From: an uncultured Phascolarctobacterium sp. | GTDB lineage: Bacteria; Bacillota; Negativicutes; Acidaminococcales; Acidaminococcaceae | NCBI GenBank assembly: GCA_946002345.1 | Contig: CAMFZA010000056.1 | Location: 1-9,080, forward strand | Direction: 5' to 3' | Length of the DNA stretch: 9,080 bases | Shown here: piece by piece, positions 1 through 5,110 of the stretch | How positions within the stretch are numbered: the first letter of the stretch is position 1 | How the letters are laid out: every line of letters begins with the position of its first letter | Notes under the pieces: model-generated | Seen by the model: the letters and a program-made list of their open reading frames with translations, nothing else | What the model was told of the DNA's origin: nothing | Database searches by the model: none | Made by a program: the position numbers and the translations under genes

Positions 1-218
1 CTACTGCACTGGTGCGCTTGGACGAGCTGGTAAAAGAGGGTAAGATTAAGCCGGAGCTGGTAATCGGCGTGCCCGTTGGCTTTGTTAACGTGGTGGAATC
101 TAAGGAAATCATTATGAAGACCGGCATTCCTTATATTGTGGCCCGTGGTCGCAAGGGCGGCAGCAACGTGGCAGCAGCCATCTGCAACGCTTTGATTTAC
201 AAGCTGACCAGAAAATAA
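1..218 (+). CDS. cbiC: Precorrin-8X methylmutase, C-terminal part (partial at window edge)
   Basis: Open at the left edge; codons are in frame from base 3 and end at TAA 216-218, giving about the last 71 residues of a protein usually near 210. CbiC/CobH moves the methyl group from C-11 to C-12 of precorrin-8X (or the cobalt form), yielding hydrogenobyrinate or cobyrinate, in the cytosolic cobalamin pathway. The visible part carries the family's hallmark C-terminus: PELVIGVPVGFVNVVESKE, then GIPYIVARGRKGGSNVAAAICNAL. The GxPVGFV..ES.E and GRKGGS blocks are strongly diagnostic. The gene is probably the tail of a cobalamin operon lying upstream of the window. No clear terminator follows it; a 17-bp dyad begins 18 nt after the stop, and the tRNA promoter follows. 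The cbiC or cobH naming depends on the aerobic or anaerobic pathway; cbiC is more likely in an anaerobe, which is inference. Confidence 0.93.
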   Translation, partial: TALVRLDELVKEGKIKPELVIGVPVGFVNVVESKEIIMKTGIPYIVARGRKGGSNVAAAICNALIYKLTRK

Positions 219-235
219 AAACGAACATTCTTTTC

Positions 236-252
236 GGTAACGAAACGTTACT
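236..252 (+). repeat. 17-bp dyad element, copy 1 (GGTAACGAAACGTTACT)
   Basis: Perfect inverted repeat GTAACG-AAA-CGTTAC (237-242 and 246-251), starting 18 nt after the cbiC stop. The identical 17-mer occurs in reverse complement at 6468-6484, downstream of leuA, so both copies have the same orientation relative to the preceding gene. Similarity continues weakly on both sides (ATT-rich before; GAA then CAC after). No U-run follows, so it is not a standard terminator. Its function is unknown; an operator or a dispersed 3'-end repeat are both possible. Confidence 0.7.
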
Positions 253-323
253 GGAACACCAGGTGCGTACATTTGTCCACATTGAGTATCGACGAAAAAG
301 TTGCTATTTTACTAAAAAAAGCA

Positions 324-352
324 TTGACAAATGGGGCATTTACCTTTATAAT
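324..352 (+). promoter_or_regulatory. Sigma-70 promoter of the tRNA operon
   Basis: Consensus -35 TTGACA (324-329), a 17-nt spacer and consensus -10 TATAAT (347-352). Transcription should start near 359-360, about 22 nt before tRNA-Asn. A perfect consensus promoter is what a strongly expressed stable-RNA operon needs. The predicted start coincides with the first base of the hairpin GTTGATG-AAG-CATCAAC (360-376) in the pre-tRNA leader. Confidence 0.93.
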
Positions 353-359
353 TATCTTC

Positions 360-376
360 GTTGATGAAGCATCAAC
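360..376 (+). other. Perfect hairpin in the 5' leader of the tRNA transcript
   Basis: GTTGATG-AAG-CATCAAC: 7-bp arms with a 3-nt loop, beginning at or next to the predicted transcription start and ending 5 nt before the first base of tRNA-Asn. It would give the pre-tRNA a 5'-terminal stem-loop. The role is not known; protection of the 5' end or help in RNase P presentation are guesses. Confidence 0.5.
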
Positions 377-381
377 CTTAT

Positions 382-457
382 TCCCCGATAGTTCAGTCGG
401 TAGAACACCTGACTGTTAATCAGGGCGTCGTAGGTTCGAGTCCTACTCGGGGAGCCA
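382..457 (+). tRNA. tRNA-Asn (anticodon GTT)
   Basis: The acceptor stem TCCCCGA (382-388) pairs with TCGGGGA (447-453), the discriminator is G454 and CCA is encoded at 455-457. The anticodon arm is CCTGA-CTGTTAA-TCAGG with anticodon GTT at 415-417. The T-arm has the standard GGTTCGAGTCC. Total length is 76 nt. It is the first tRNA of a three-gene operon and ends 3 nt before tRNA-Glu. Confidence 0.97.
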
Positions 458-460
458 CCT

Positions 461-535
461 GGCCGGTTGGTCAAGCGGTTAAGACACCGCCCTTTCACGG
501 CGGTATCGGGGGTTCGATTCCCCCACCGGTCACCA
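461..535 (+). tRNA. tRNA-Glu (anticodon TTC)
   Basis: The acceptor GGCCGGT (461-467) pairs with ACCGGTC (525-531), including one G-T pair. The discriminator is A532 and CCA is encoded at 533-535. The anticodon arm CCGCC-CTTTCAC-GGCGG places TTC at 494-496. Length is 75 nt. This tRNA would read GAA and GAG. It is the middle gene of the operon, 5 nt before tRNA-Val. Confidence 0.97.
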
Positions 536-540
536 ATTAC

Positions 541-616
541 GGGCGCTTAGCTCAGCTGGGAGAGCGTCTGCCTTACAAGCAGAATGTCAGCGGTTCGATC
601 CCGTTAGCGCCCACCA
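541..616 (+). tRNA. tRNA-Val (anticodon TAC)
   Basis: The acceptor GGGCGCT (541-547) pairs with AGCGCCC (606-612), the discriminator is A613 and CCA is encoded at 614-616. The anticodon arm TCTGC-CTTACAA-GCAGA places TAC at 574-576. Length is 76 nt. It is the last gene of the operon; the terminator hairpin begins 8 nt after the CCA. Confidence 0.97.
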
Positions 617-624
617 CGAAATTT

Positions 625-654
625 AGCACTTCGAGAAATCGAGGTGCTTTTTTT
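625..654 (+). terminator. Rho-independent terminator of the tRNA operon
   Basis: The stem AGCACTTCGA (625-634) pairs with TCGAGGTGCT (639-648) through 10 base pairs including one wobble, around a GAAA tetraloop. A run of T residues (649-654) follows directly. Confidence 0.93.
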
Positions 655-685
655 GTTTTCTAAGCACTGAAAATATACTAGCATA

Positions 686-717
686 CAAGAAAAAGCGACG
701 GCCCTAAGCCATCGCTT
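686..717 (-). terminator. Rho-independent terminator of the lipase/glycosylase operon
   Basis: On the - strand, AAGCGATGGC (717-708) pairs with GCCGTCGCTT (702-693) around a 5-nt loop, followed by a U-rich tract (plus-strand A-run 690-694). The single imperfect pair is a G-U wobble on the - strand but C-A on the + strand, which supports the - direction. It converges with the tRNA terminator. Confidence 0.85.
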
Positions 718-750
718 AAAATAATCTGGTACCTTATGAACAACAGTCCT

Positions 751-1398
751 TTATAAATAATCGTGTACACGCTTTTTAAAGATTTTGAACAAATCCACCT
801 TCTCCGGGGACATAAATTCGTAGCCCGGAGCCAGCATAGCGGCACGCTCCCTGGCTGCCTCCAAATCGTGGAACACATCCCACTTGGCTGTTACCAAAGC
901 ATGTCCGGTTAAGCGCAAAAGGTAGGCCGGATGATAGGTAGCAATGCAGTCAAAGCCCTGCTCCGTGCGAAACCACTGCCCCCTGTCCCTAGTAATTCGC
1001 ATATCAGGATTGCCCAAATAATGCATGGCCACCCCACCCAAGGCCACGATAACCTTGGGCTGGATAATAGCCAGCTCCCTATCCAGCCACCGCTTGGCAC
1101 AAAAGGCCGCCTCGGCAATATCCGGTGTGCGATTATTCTTGGGCCGACACTTGATCACATTGGTAGTCAAAACCCGGTCTCTGGTCATCTTCGCGGCCCA
1201 CAGGGCCTTGTCCAAAAGCTGTCCCGAGGGTCCAATCAAGGGACAGCCAAAATCATCCTCCACTGCTCCAGGGCCCTCGCCTACGAAAACGATGGGGCTG
1301 GCAGGATCACCAAACCACCCTACAGGAGCGATAGCCTCCTGCCTAAAGGGACAGGCTTGGCAGGCCTGCAACTCCTGTGCCAATACATCTAAGCTCAT
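751..1398 (-). CDS. Type-4 (iron-sulfur) uracil-DNA glycosylase
   Basis: 215 residues, a normal length for family 4 UDG, which removes uracil from DNA after cytosine deamination or dUTP misincorporation. The four cysteines expected to hold a 4Fe-4S cluster are present: C13 and C16 (CQAC), C84 (NVIKCRPK) and C100. Motif 1 is GEGPG (40-44), with the family's catalytic-pocket E47; the C-terminal motif is HPA (156-158) in TYHPAYLLR. The block CRPKNNRTP (84-92) is also typical. The ATG is preceded by AGAGGAG on the - strand (about 1407-1413), supporting this start. It begins 18 nt after the lipase stop, so the two are probably co-transcribed, and a terminator follows. The last 30 or so residues (charged, Lys/Phe-rich) form a tail beyond the core fold. 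There is no obvious functional link to a secreted lipase. Confidence 0.93.
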   Translation of the reverse strand: MSLDVLAQELQACQACPFRQEAIAPVGWFGDPASPIVFVGEGPGAVEDDFGCPLIGPSGQLLDKALWAAKMTRDRVLTTNVIKCRPKNNRTPDIAEAAFCAKRWLDRELAIIQPKVIVALGGVAMHYLGNPDMRITRDRGQWFRTEQGFDCIATYHPAYLLRLTGHALVTAKWDVFHDLEAARERAAMLAPGYEFMSPEKVDLFKIFKKRVHDYL

Positions 1399-1416
1399 AT
1401 TTTTATCTCCTCTTAC

Positions 1417-2811
1417 TTATTGCTGTGCCAGACGGGGCTCAAACTGCTCTAGCACAAAGGGTAGCTGCTCATGCAGCTCCTTGCGTGCTACCATGAGGCT
1501 TTCGCCCACTGCCTGCACATTGCCTATGGCCGGCAAAACCTTGCGTCCCAAGCTGCTCATGTGCAGCATACGCCCCTGCTCATCAAAGAGTAGCTGGTTC
1601 AGGGTCAAATACCAGCCATCGGCCTCTGGCTGACGGTAGCCATCAATGCCGCAAACTAAAATATAATCCGCACCGGCAAAGCGACTTTTGTCCACAATAT
1701 TTTCGTGCGTATAAGCCTCCTTGGCCAAAGCTTTATTCATTATTACATAGGAGGGCAAAATACGCTTATACTCATCGGTAACAAAGCGCTTCAAATCCAC
1801 CACCGTGGCCACCTTGTGCAAATTAGCAGATTCATGAATCCACAGGGCTACCACAGGCTTACCAACGGTAATCCTGCTATCCGGCACAGCACTTAGATGA
1901 CCCAGCGCCACCTGGCGATCAAACTCCCGATAAAACTCGCTGATGCTATAATCAAAATACATGGCCATATCATGCTGCACATTACCGATTTGAGTCGACA
2001 GGCTGTATTTGATATGCTGGCCAAACTGCTTATAGCCACCAAAAAAGGTTTGTAAGCTGCCCGGCACCGGGTCCGCCGTATTCGTAATGCGCAACAAGCG
2101 CAGCCGGCCGCCATAGGCCGTGGCAAAGGCCTCGTTGCCCACTGCCGGCGCACCAAAGGTCACCACGCACAGCCTTTCTGCAGGCAGGCCCAAGTCCACA
2201 AGGCGCTGACCCAAAAGGGTGGCTGCTGCGCCCCCAAGACTGTGTCCACTTAAAAGCAAAATAGCGTCAGGGCGCTCTGCCACAGCCTTAAATACGCCCC
2301 GCAGCCGTCCCTTGTCGTCCAAAACGGAGGTTCTGAGCACTGTGTCCACATAAGTATTAAAGCCACTGTGTACCGCAGGCTCCCCCTTACGCAAGGGCTC
2401 CTTGGCCAAGGCATCCATCTCCGCTAAGGTTGTACCACCATAATTTACACGGCTAGTCCTAAAATTAATGGACCAATCCTTTTTATTGGCACTGCCCCTA
2501 AAGGTCACTAAAAAAATGCGCTTCTTCAGCTCCGGAAAATAATTGTGAGCAATGGCAAAATTGCTCTCCACCCTACCACTGCGCAGCTGCAGCGGCATAA
2601 TGCGCCAACCGTAGCCCCTAACAAAATTAAACACCGAGGAATTTTCCGGCAGGTACACCCCCAGGCAGGCTGCTGCTGCCACCGAAGTAAAGTATTTATC
2701 TATATACTCCGGGCTCACAGGCTGCCTTGTAGCTCCACGAACAGGTCCAGCCATGCTCAAAGCCAACACCAAGCTAAATAGCATTGTCATTAATCTACAC
2801 CATGTATGCAT
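1417..2811 (-). CDS. Secreted class-3 lipase-like alpha/beta hydrolase with extra C-terminal domain
   Basis: 464 residues. The N-terminus is a classical signal peptide: basic start, hydrophobic LFSLVLALSMAG (11-22), likely cleavage after VRG (about residue 26). Residues about 40-300 match the Lipase_3 fold. FRGSANKKDW (104-113) is the oxyanion-side block, GHSLGG (189-194) holds nucleophile S191, TNTADPVP gives D247, and H280 in VQHDMAMYFDY is the likely catalytic histidine. It should hydrolyse acyl esters outside the cytoplasm; the substrate is unknown. Residues about 312-464 form a second alpha/beta region (KPVVALWIHESANL; GADYILVCGIDGYR) not needed for lipases. It resembles periplasmic nucleotide-fold domains such as CsgG/TolB N-terminal types, which is inference. 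The ATG is preceded by AAGGAGGTGG (2815-2824) with good spacing, favouring this start over Met8 or Met10. It is the first gene of an operon with the UDG gene. Confidence 0.88.
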   Translation of the reverse strand: MHTWCRLMTMLFSLVLALSMAGPVRGATRQPVSPEYIDKYFTSVAAAACLGVYLPENSSVFNFVRGYGWRIMPLQLRSGRVESNFAIAHNYFPELKKRIFLVTFRGSANKKDWSINFRTSRVNYGGTTLAEMDALAKEPLRKGEPAVHSGFNTYVDTVLRTSVLDDKGRLRGVFKAVAERPDAILLLSGHSLGGAAATLLGQRLVDLGLPAERLCVVTFGAPAVGNEAFATAYGGRLRLLRITNTADPVPGSLQTFFGGYKQFGQHIKYSLSTQIGNVQHDMAMYFDYSISEFYREFDRQVALGHLSAVPDSRITVGKPVVALWIHESANLHKVATVVDLKRFVTDEYKRILPSYVIMNKALAKEAYTHENIVDKSRFAGADYILVCGIDGYRQPEADGWYLTLNQLLFDEQGRMLHMSSLGRKVLPAIGNVQAVGESLMVARKELHEQLPFVLEQFEPRLAQQ

Positions 2812-2851
2812 GGGCCACCTCCTTTAGCGTTAAACTACTGCTCCTAATTAT

Positions 2852-2880
2852 ATTATACGAAGTCTTTGGGCTTTTTGCAA
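2852..2880 (-). promoter_or_regulatory. Probable promoter of the lipase operon
   Basis: On the - strand, TTGCAA (2880-2875), a 17-nt spacer and a perfect TATAAT (2857-2852). The start should fall near 2845, giving a leader of about 34 nt before the lipase ATG. The -35 box directly abuts the T-tract of the csp terminator, so the two transcription units are packed end to end. Confidence 0.75.
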
Positions 2881-2912
2881 AATAAAAAGACATCACCGGT
2901 GAGGGTGATGCC
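2881..2912 (-). terminator. Rho-independent terminator of the cold-shock gene
   Basis: On the - strand, CATCACC (2910-2904) pairs with GGTGATG (2897-2891) around a 6-nt loop. The stem can be extended by a G-U and a G-C pair, then TTTTTATT follows. It lies 7 nt after the csp stop codon. Confidence 0.9.
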
Positions 2913-2919
2913 TTAATGG

Positions 2920-3117
2920 TTAAATATGCTTTACGTTAGCAGCTTGCTCGCCCCGGTCGCCAGTGATAACGTCAAATTCCACGTCCCAGCCTTCCTCCAG
3001 GGTTCTGTAGCCATCAGCTTGAATAGCGGAGAAGTGCACGAACAAATCCTTGCCACCCTCTCTTTGAATAAAGCCGTAGCCCTTTTCAGCATTAAACCAC
3101 TTTACTTTACCAGTCAT
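2920..3117 (-). CDS. Cold-shock domain protein (CspA family)
   Basis: 65 residues, the usual size of bacterial Csp proteins: single-domain OB-fold RNA/ssDNA chaperones in the cytoplasm. It starts [17 protein letters not shown], with RNP1-type KGYGFI (12-17) and RNP2-type LFVHFS (25-30); surface aromatics W7, F16, F26 and F29 fit nucleic-acid binding. It ends in [11 protein letters not shown], the conserved C-terminus. The ATG at 3117 is chosen because GGGAGG lies 6 nt upstream and the family starts here; the frame stays open upstream to about 3273, but that part does not look like protein. The gene has its own promoter (3245-3273), a leader of roughly 120 nt and a terminator. Long leaders are common in cold-induced csp genes, but I cannot show thermosensor folding here. 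The leader holds a broken small reading frame (see 3119-3235). Confidence 0.96.
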   Translation of the reverse strand: MTGKVKWFNAEKGYGFIQREGGKDLFVHFSAIQADGYRTLEEGWDVEFDVITGDRGEQAANVKHI

Positions 3118-3118
3118 T

Positions 3119-3235
3119 TTAGTCCTCCCTAATTTTGGCCTTTTGCTCAGCCAATACTTTGTAAGCTTCCTCCAACACAGCAGCCCCCACCACAAAGGGC
3201 GGCCAACGCTGTTACTCCCAATAGTAGAAAAGCTT
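3119..3235 (-). pseudogene. Possible frameshifted small membrane-protein ORF in the csp leader
   Basis: Two - strand frames join into one sensible peptide if one G is dropped from the G5 run at 3188-3184. The first (3235 down to the run) reads [16 protein letters not shown], a hydrophobic segment. The second reads [21 protein letters not shown] and stops at TAA 3121-3119, one base before the csp ATG. Together they resemble a one-helix membrane protein with a charged amphipathic tail, about 37 residues long. As read it is broken, and no start codon with a ribosome binding site is visible; its 5' end lies at the predicted csp transcription start. It may be a decayed gene, a sequencing error in the homopolymer, or chance. 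Confidence 0.25.
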
Positions 3236-3244
3236 ATAGGATAC

Positions 3245-3273
3245 ATTATAGCCCAAAACGTCAGGAAAAGCAA
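3245..3273 (-). promoter_or_regulatory. Probable promoter of the cold-shock gene
   Basis: On the - strand, TTGCTT (3273-3268), a 17-nt spacer and perfect TATAAT (3250-3245). Transcription should start near 3238, leaving a leader of about 120 nt. The -35 box is only a partial match. Confidence 0.6.
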
Positions 3274-3302
3274 ATAATTATCTGAATTTTAGATATAAAA
3301 AA

Positions 3303-3560
3303 CTATTTATCCTGCTTCCAAGTGGCACACAGGGCCAGCTTTGCTGCTCTAGATAGTTTTTTTATTTCCCATTCCCGCTTCATAGCAGTCTCCTTATCCG
3401 CCAGCTCCTCTGCATAAACCAGTGTCAAGGGACCTCTCCCGCGAGTATATTTGGCGCCCCTGCCAGAAGCGTGCATTTGCAAGCGATGCTGTAAATTATT
3501 GGTCCAACCGGTATATAAGCTGTCATCCTTGCAGCGCAGCATATATACATAGGCGGACAT
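3303..3560 (-). CDS. GIY-YIG domain protein (UPF0213/YhbQ type)
   Basis: 85 residues, the typical length of the single-domain UPF0213 group. The GIY-YIG signature appears as YVY (4-6) and YTG (16-18). The conserved arginine is R26 (NNLQHRLQMH), followed by AKYTRGRGP (36-44), and the metal-binding glutamate is E63 in KREWEIKKLSRAAKLAL. The family is related to nuclease domains; members are linked to DNA repair or structure-specific cleavage, but the cellular role is poorly settled. The ATG overlaps the cyclophilin stop by one base (TAATG). Only a weak GAGG lies 10 nt upstream, so translation is probably coupled to the cyclophilin. It is the last gene of a three-gene operon. No strong terminator follows, only an AT-rich inverted repeat (3297-3306 with 3353-3362). 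Confidence 0.92.
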   Translation of the reverse strand: MSAYVYMLRCKDDSLYTGWTNNLQHRLQMHASGRGAKYTRGRGPLTLVYAEELADKETAMKREWEIKKLSRAAKLALCATWKQDK

Positions 3561-4030
3561 TATTTTACAACCTCAACCTTTTCCATGATCACAGCCTCAC
3601 GAGGACGATCCCGGAAGTCGGTAGGAACCACGCCAATCAGACGTACTACCTCCATGCCCTCTACAATTTTACCAAAAATAGCATGGTGTCCATTCAGCCA
3701 GGGAGTAGGAGCCAGGGTGATAAAGAATTGGCTACCACCAGTGTTGGGGCCCGCATTAGCCATGGAAAGAATACCCTCGTCATCATGCTTCAAGCCAGGG
3801 CCAAATTCATCCTTAATCTTATAGCCGGGGCCACCCATACCTGTACCAGTGGGGTCACCACCCTGAATCATAAAGTCCTCAATAACACGATGGAAAATAG
3901 TGCCATTATAAAAGCCCTTTTCCGTCAAATCAATAAAATTCTTAGTGGTCAGGGGTGCCTTGTCCTCAAACATTTCGGCCACAAAGGTACCCTTATTGGT
4001 AGTAAATTTAATTTTTCTGTTTTCACTCAT
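3560..4030 (-). CDS. ppiB: Cyclophilin-type peptidyl-prolyl cis-trans isomerase
   Basis: 156 residues with no signal peptide, so a cytoplasmic cyclophilin that speeds cis-trans isomerisation of Xaa-Pro bonds during folding. The signature [14 protein letters not shown] (46-59) holds the catalytic arginine R48 and Q56. [14 protein letters not shown] (92-105) and [16 protein letters not shown] complete the active site, with W111 and H116 in place of the usual cyclophilin tryptophan and histidine. The tryptophan implies a cyclosporin-sensitive-type pocket. The start is supported by CTGGAGGC (4045-4038) 8 nt or so upstream. It lies 23 nt after the membrane-protein stop and overlaps the GIY-YIG gene by one base, so all three form an operon. 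Confidence 0.96.
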   Translation of the reverse strand: MSENRKIKFTTNKGTFVAEMFEDKAPLTTKNFIDLTEKGFYNGTIFHRVIEDFMIQGGDPTGTGMGGPGYKIKDEFGPGLKHDDEGILSMANAGPNTGGSQFFITLAPTPWLNGHHAIFGKIVEGMEVVRLIGVVPTDFRDRPREAVIMEKVEVVK

Positions 4031-4053
4031 GATTTTAGCCTCCAGCTAGATTA

Positions 4054-4950
4054 TTAATACTTTTGGAAAGAAACCTGATGACGCATCAGGGCAACCAACA
4101 GGTACAAACCGCAGCCCAAAGCAGCCATAGCGCCCGGCAACAGCTGTTTGCCAGCTTCGTTACCATGCAGGAAAATAGCAGCTACCAGCATCATACAGAA
4201 AAAGCCCATGGTAGCCTGTAAACGCTTGGGAATGAGGCGCTTGCCATTTTTATCCCCCTTGGCCTGGGTATACTCTGCAATGCGAACCTCCGGCAAAAAG
4301 ATGATGATGGCCGCACAGTTGAGCAAAATCATCTCCAAGGTCAGCACCGTGGCCTCCTTGCTGAATTCAGCAATAATCAGGCCGGCCAGGGAAATACCAG
4401 CCAGATATAGGCTGCGGAAATAGCCGCCCTTAATTTGGCTCTCTAAAATATAGGCTGCACCGGTAAGCAGAGGATAAACCCAAAAGCCCTCCTTGCCCAA
4501 CCAAACAGCGGAGCCAATGATGATAATATTATCACCGATACGATGGCGGTCGCCGGAGCTACGGTTGAGCATGCGTAGGATAAAGAGCAGCCAGATCAAT
4601 ACCATAAAATTGCCTGCGCCAAAGAAATAATAACCAACCACGGTCAAAGCACCACCGATAATGCCACCCAGCTGCCGGTCAGGATCTAATTCTTGCGCAA
4701 TCATGTAACTCAATAAAAAGCCCAAGCCACTGGTCATGGAAAACATTACTGCCTCGCCGGAATGCATGCCGGAGGAGGTTTTCCACAGCGTAATGGCCAC
4801 GCAGATGAAGATTGTAGCCAGCATGGCCAGCTTATTAACCTTTTGGTCAAAATCAACGGGGCGGCCTAAGCCCAGGTACTTACTAATGCCTGTAGGGTCA
4901 TATACCTCGCCGGGCTCGTAGCCCTTGTATTTATTACCTTTTTTTGCCAT
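4054..4950 (-). CDS. Polytopic membrane protein of unknown function
   Basis: 298 residues that I do not recognise. After a charged N-terminus (MAKKGNKYKGYEPGEVYDPTG) there are about 8 or 9 hydrophobic stretches, near residues 40-56, 66-84, 94-110, 112-128, 141-168, 181-196, 202-219, 246-262 and 270-288. A basic cytoplasmic-looking loop (about 222-245, AEYTQAKGDKNGKRLIPKRLQ) sits before the last pair. Acidic or polar residues lie between helices (AQELDPDRQ, 85-93; NRSSGDRHRIGDN, 129-141), but no transporter or enzyme signature is visible. GAGGTG (about 4959-4964) precedes the ATG. An extended -10 promoter lies upstream, so this is the first gene of the operon with the cyclophilin and GIY-YIG genes. 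Nothing in the context fixes its job. Confidence 0.88.
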   Translation of the reverse strand: MAKKGNKYKGYEPGEVYDPTGISKYLGLGRPVDFDQKVNKLAMLATIFICVAITLWKTSSGMHSGEAVMFSMTSGLGFLLSYMIAQELDPDRQLGGIIGGALTVVGYYFFGAGNFMVLIWLLFILRMLNRSSGDRHRIGDNIIIIGSAVWLGKEGFWVYPLLTGAAYILESQIKGGYFRSLYLAGISLAGLIIAEFSKEATVLTLEMILLNCAAIIIFLPEVRIAEYTQAKGDKNGKRLIPKRLQATMGFFCMMLVAAIFLHGNEAGKQLLPGAMAALGCGLYLLVALMRHQVSFQKY

Positions 4951-4993
4951 TCACATACACCTCATACTCATTGGGTAAATTTTTAACTTCTTT

Positions 4994-5002
4994 ATTATAT
5001 CA
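4994..5002 (-). promoter_or_regulatory. Extended -10 promoter of the membrane protein/cyclophilin operon
   Basis: TGA-TATAAT on the - strand: a perfect -10 box (4999-4994) with the TG extension one base upstream (5002-5001). The hexamer at the normal -35 distance is poor (ATGACT). A TTGACC lies only 10 nt upstream, too close to serve. Extended -10 promoters can work without a good -35. Confidence 0.6.
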
Positions 5003-5052
5003 CAAGAGTGGTCAAGAGTCATGCGAAATCTGCTGAAACAGCCCTGCAAAGC

Positions 5053-5110
5053 AAAAAAAGACACCGAAAACCTCCATTTCAAGAGAAAGGCTTTCGGTGT
5101 CTTATTTTTT
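5053..5110 (-). terminator. Terminator after the M20 peptidase (could act in both directions)
   Basis: A perfect 12-bp stem, AAGACACCGAAA (5058-5069) with TTTCGGTGTCTT (5092-5103), and a 22-nt loop. On the - strand it is followed by a run of 7 U (plus-strand A 5053-5059); on the + strand by ATTTTTT. The hairpin begins 5 nt after the peptidase stop codon (5111-5109). Both flanking genes are on the - strand, so the - direction is the relevant one. Confidence 0.88.

Noticed and set aside
461..535. tRNA-Glu next to a cobalamin gene as a functional link (Glu-tRNA feeds tetrapyrrole synthesis)
   Set aside because: The tRNA operon has its own strong promoter and two unrelated tRNAs; adjacency is most likely coincidental.
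361..663. Open frame running through the three tRNA genes
   Set aside because: Its sequence is explained entirely by the tRNA genes and their terminator.
3118..3273. N-terminal extension of the cold-shock protein
   Set aside because: Csp proteins start at M-x-G-x-V-K-W; the ATG at 3117 has its own GGGAGG and the extension begins upstream of the predicted transcription start.
3422..4057. Long + strand open frame opposite the cyclophilin and GIY-YIG genes
   Set aside because: Covers two certain genes on the other strand and has no sensible protein features.
5053..5110. Possible CRISPR or regulatory repeat
   Set aside because: A single hairpin with a U-tract next to a stop codon; a terminator explains it fully. 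No repeat-spacer array is visible in the window.
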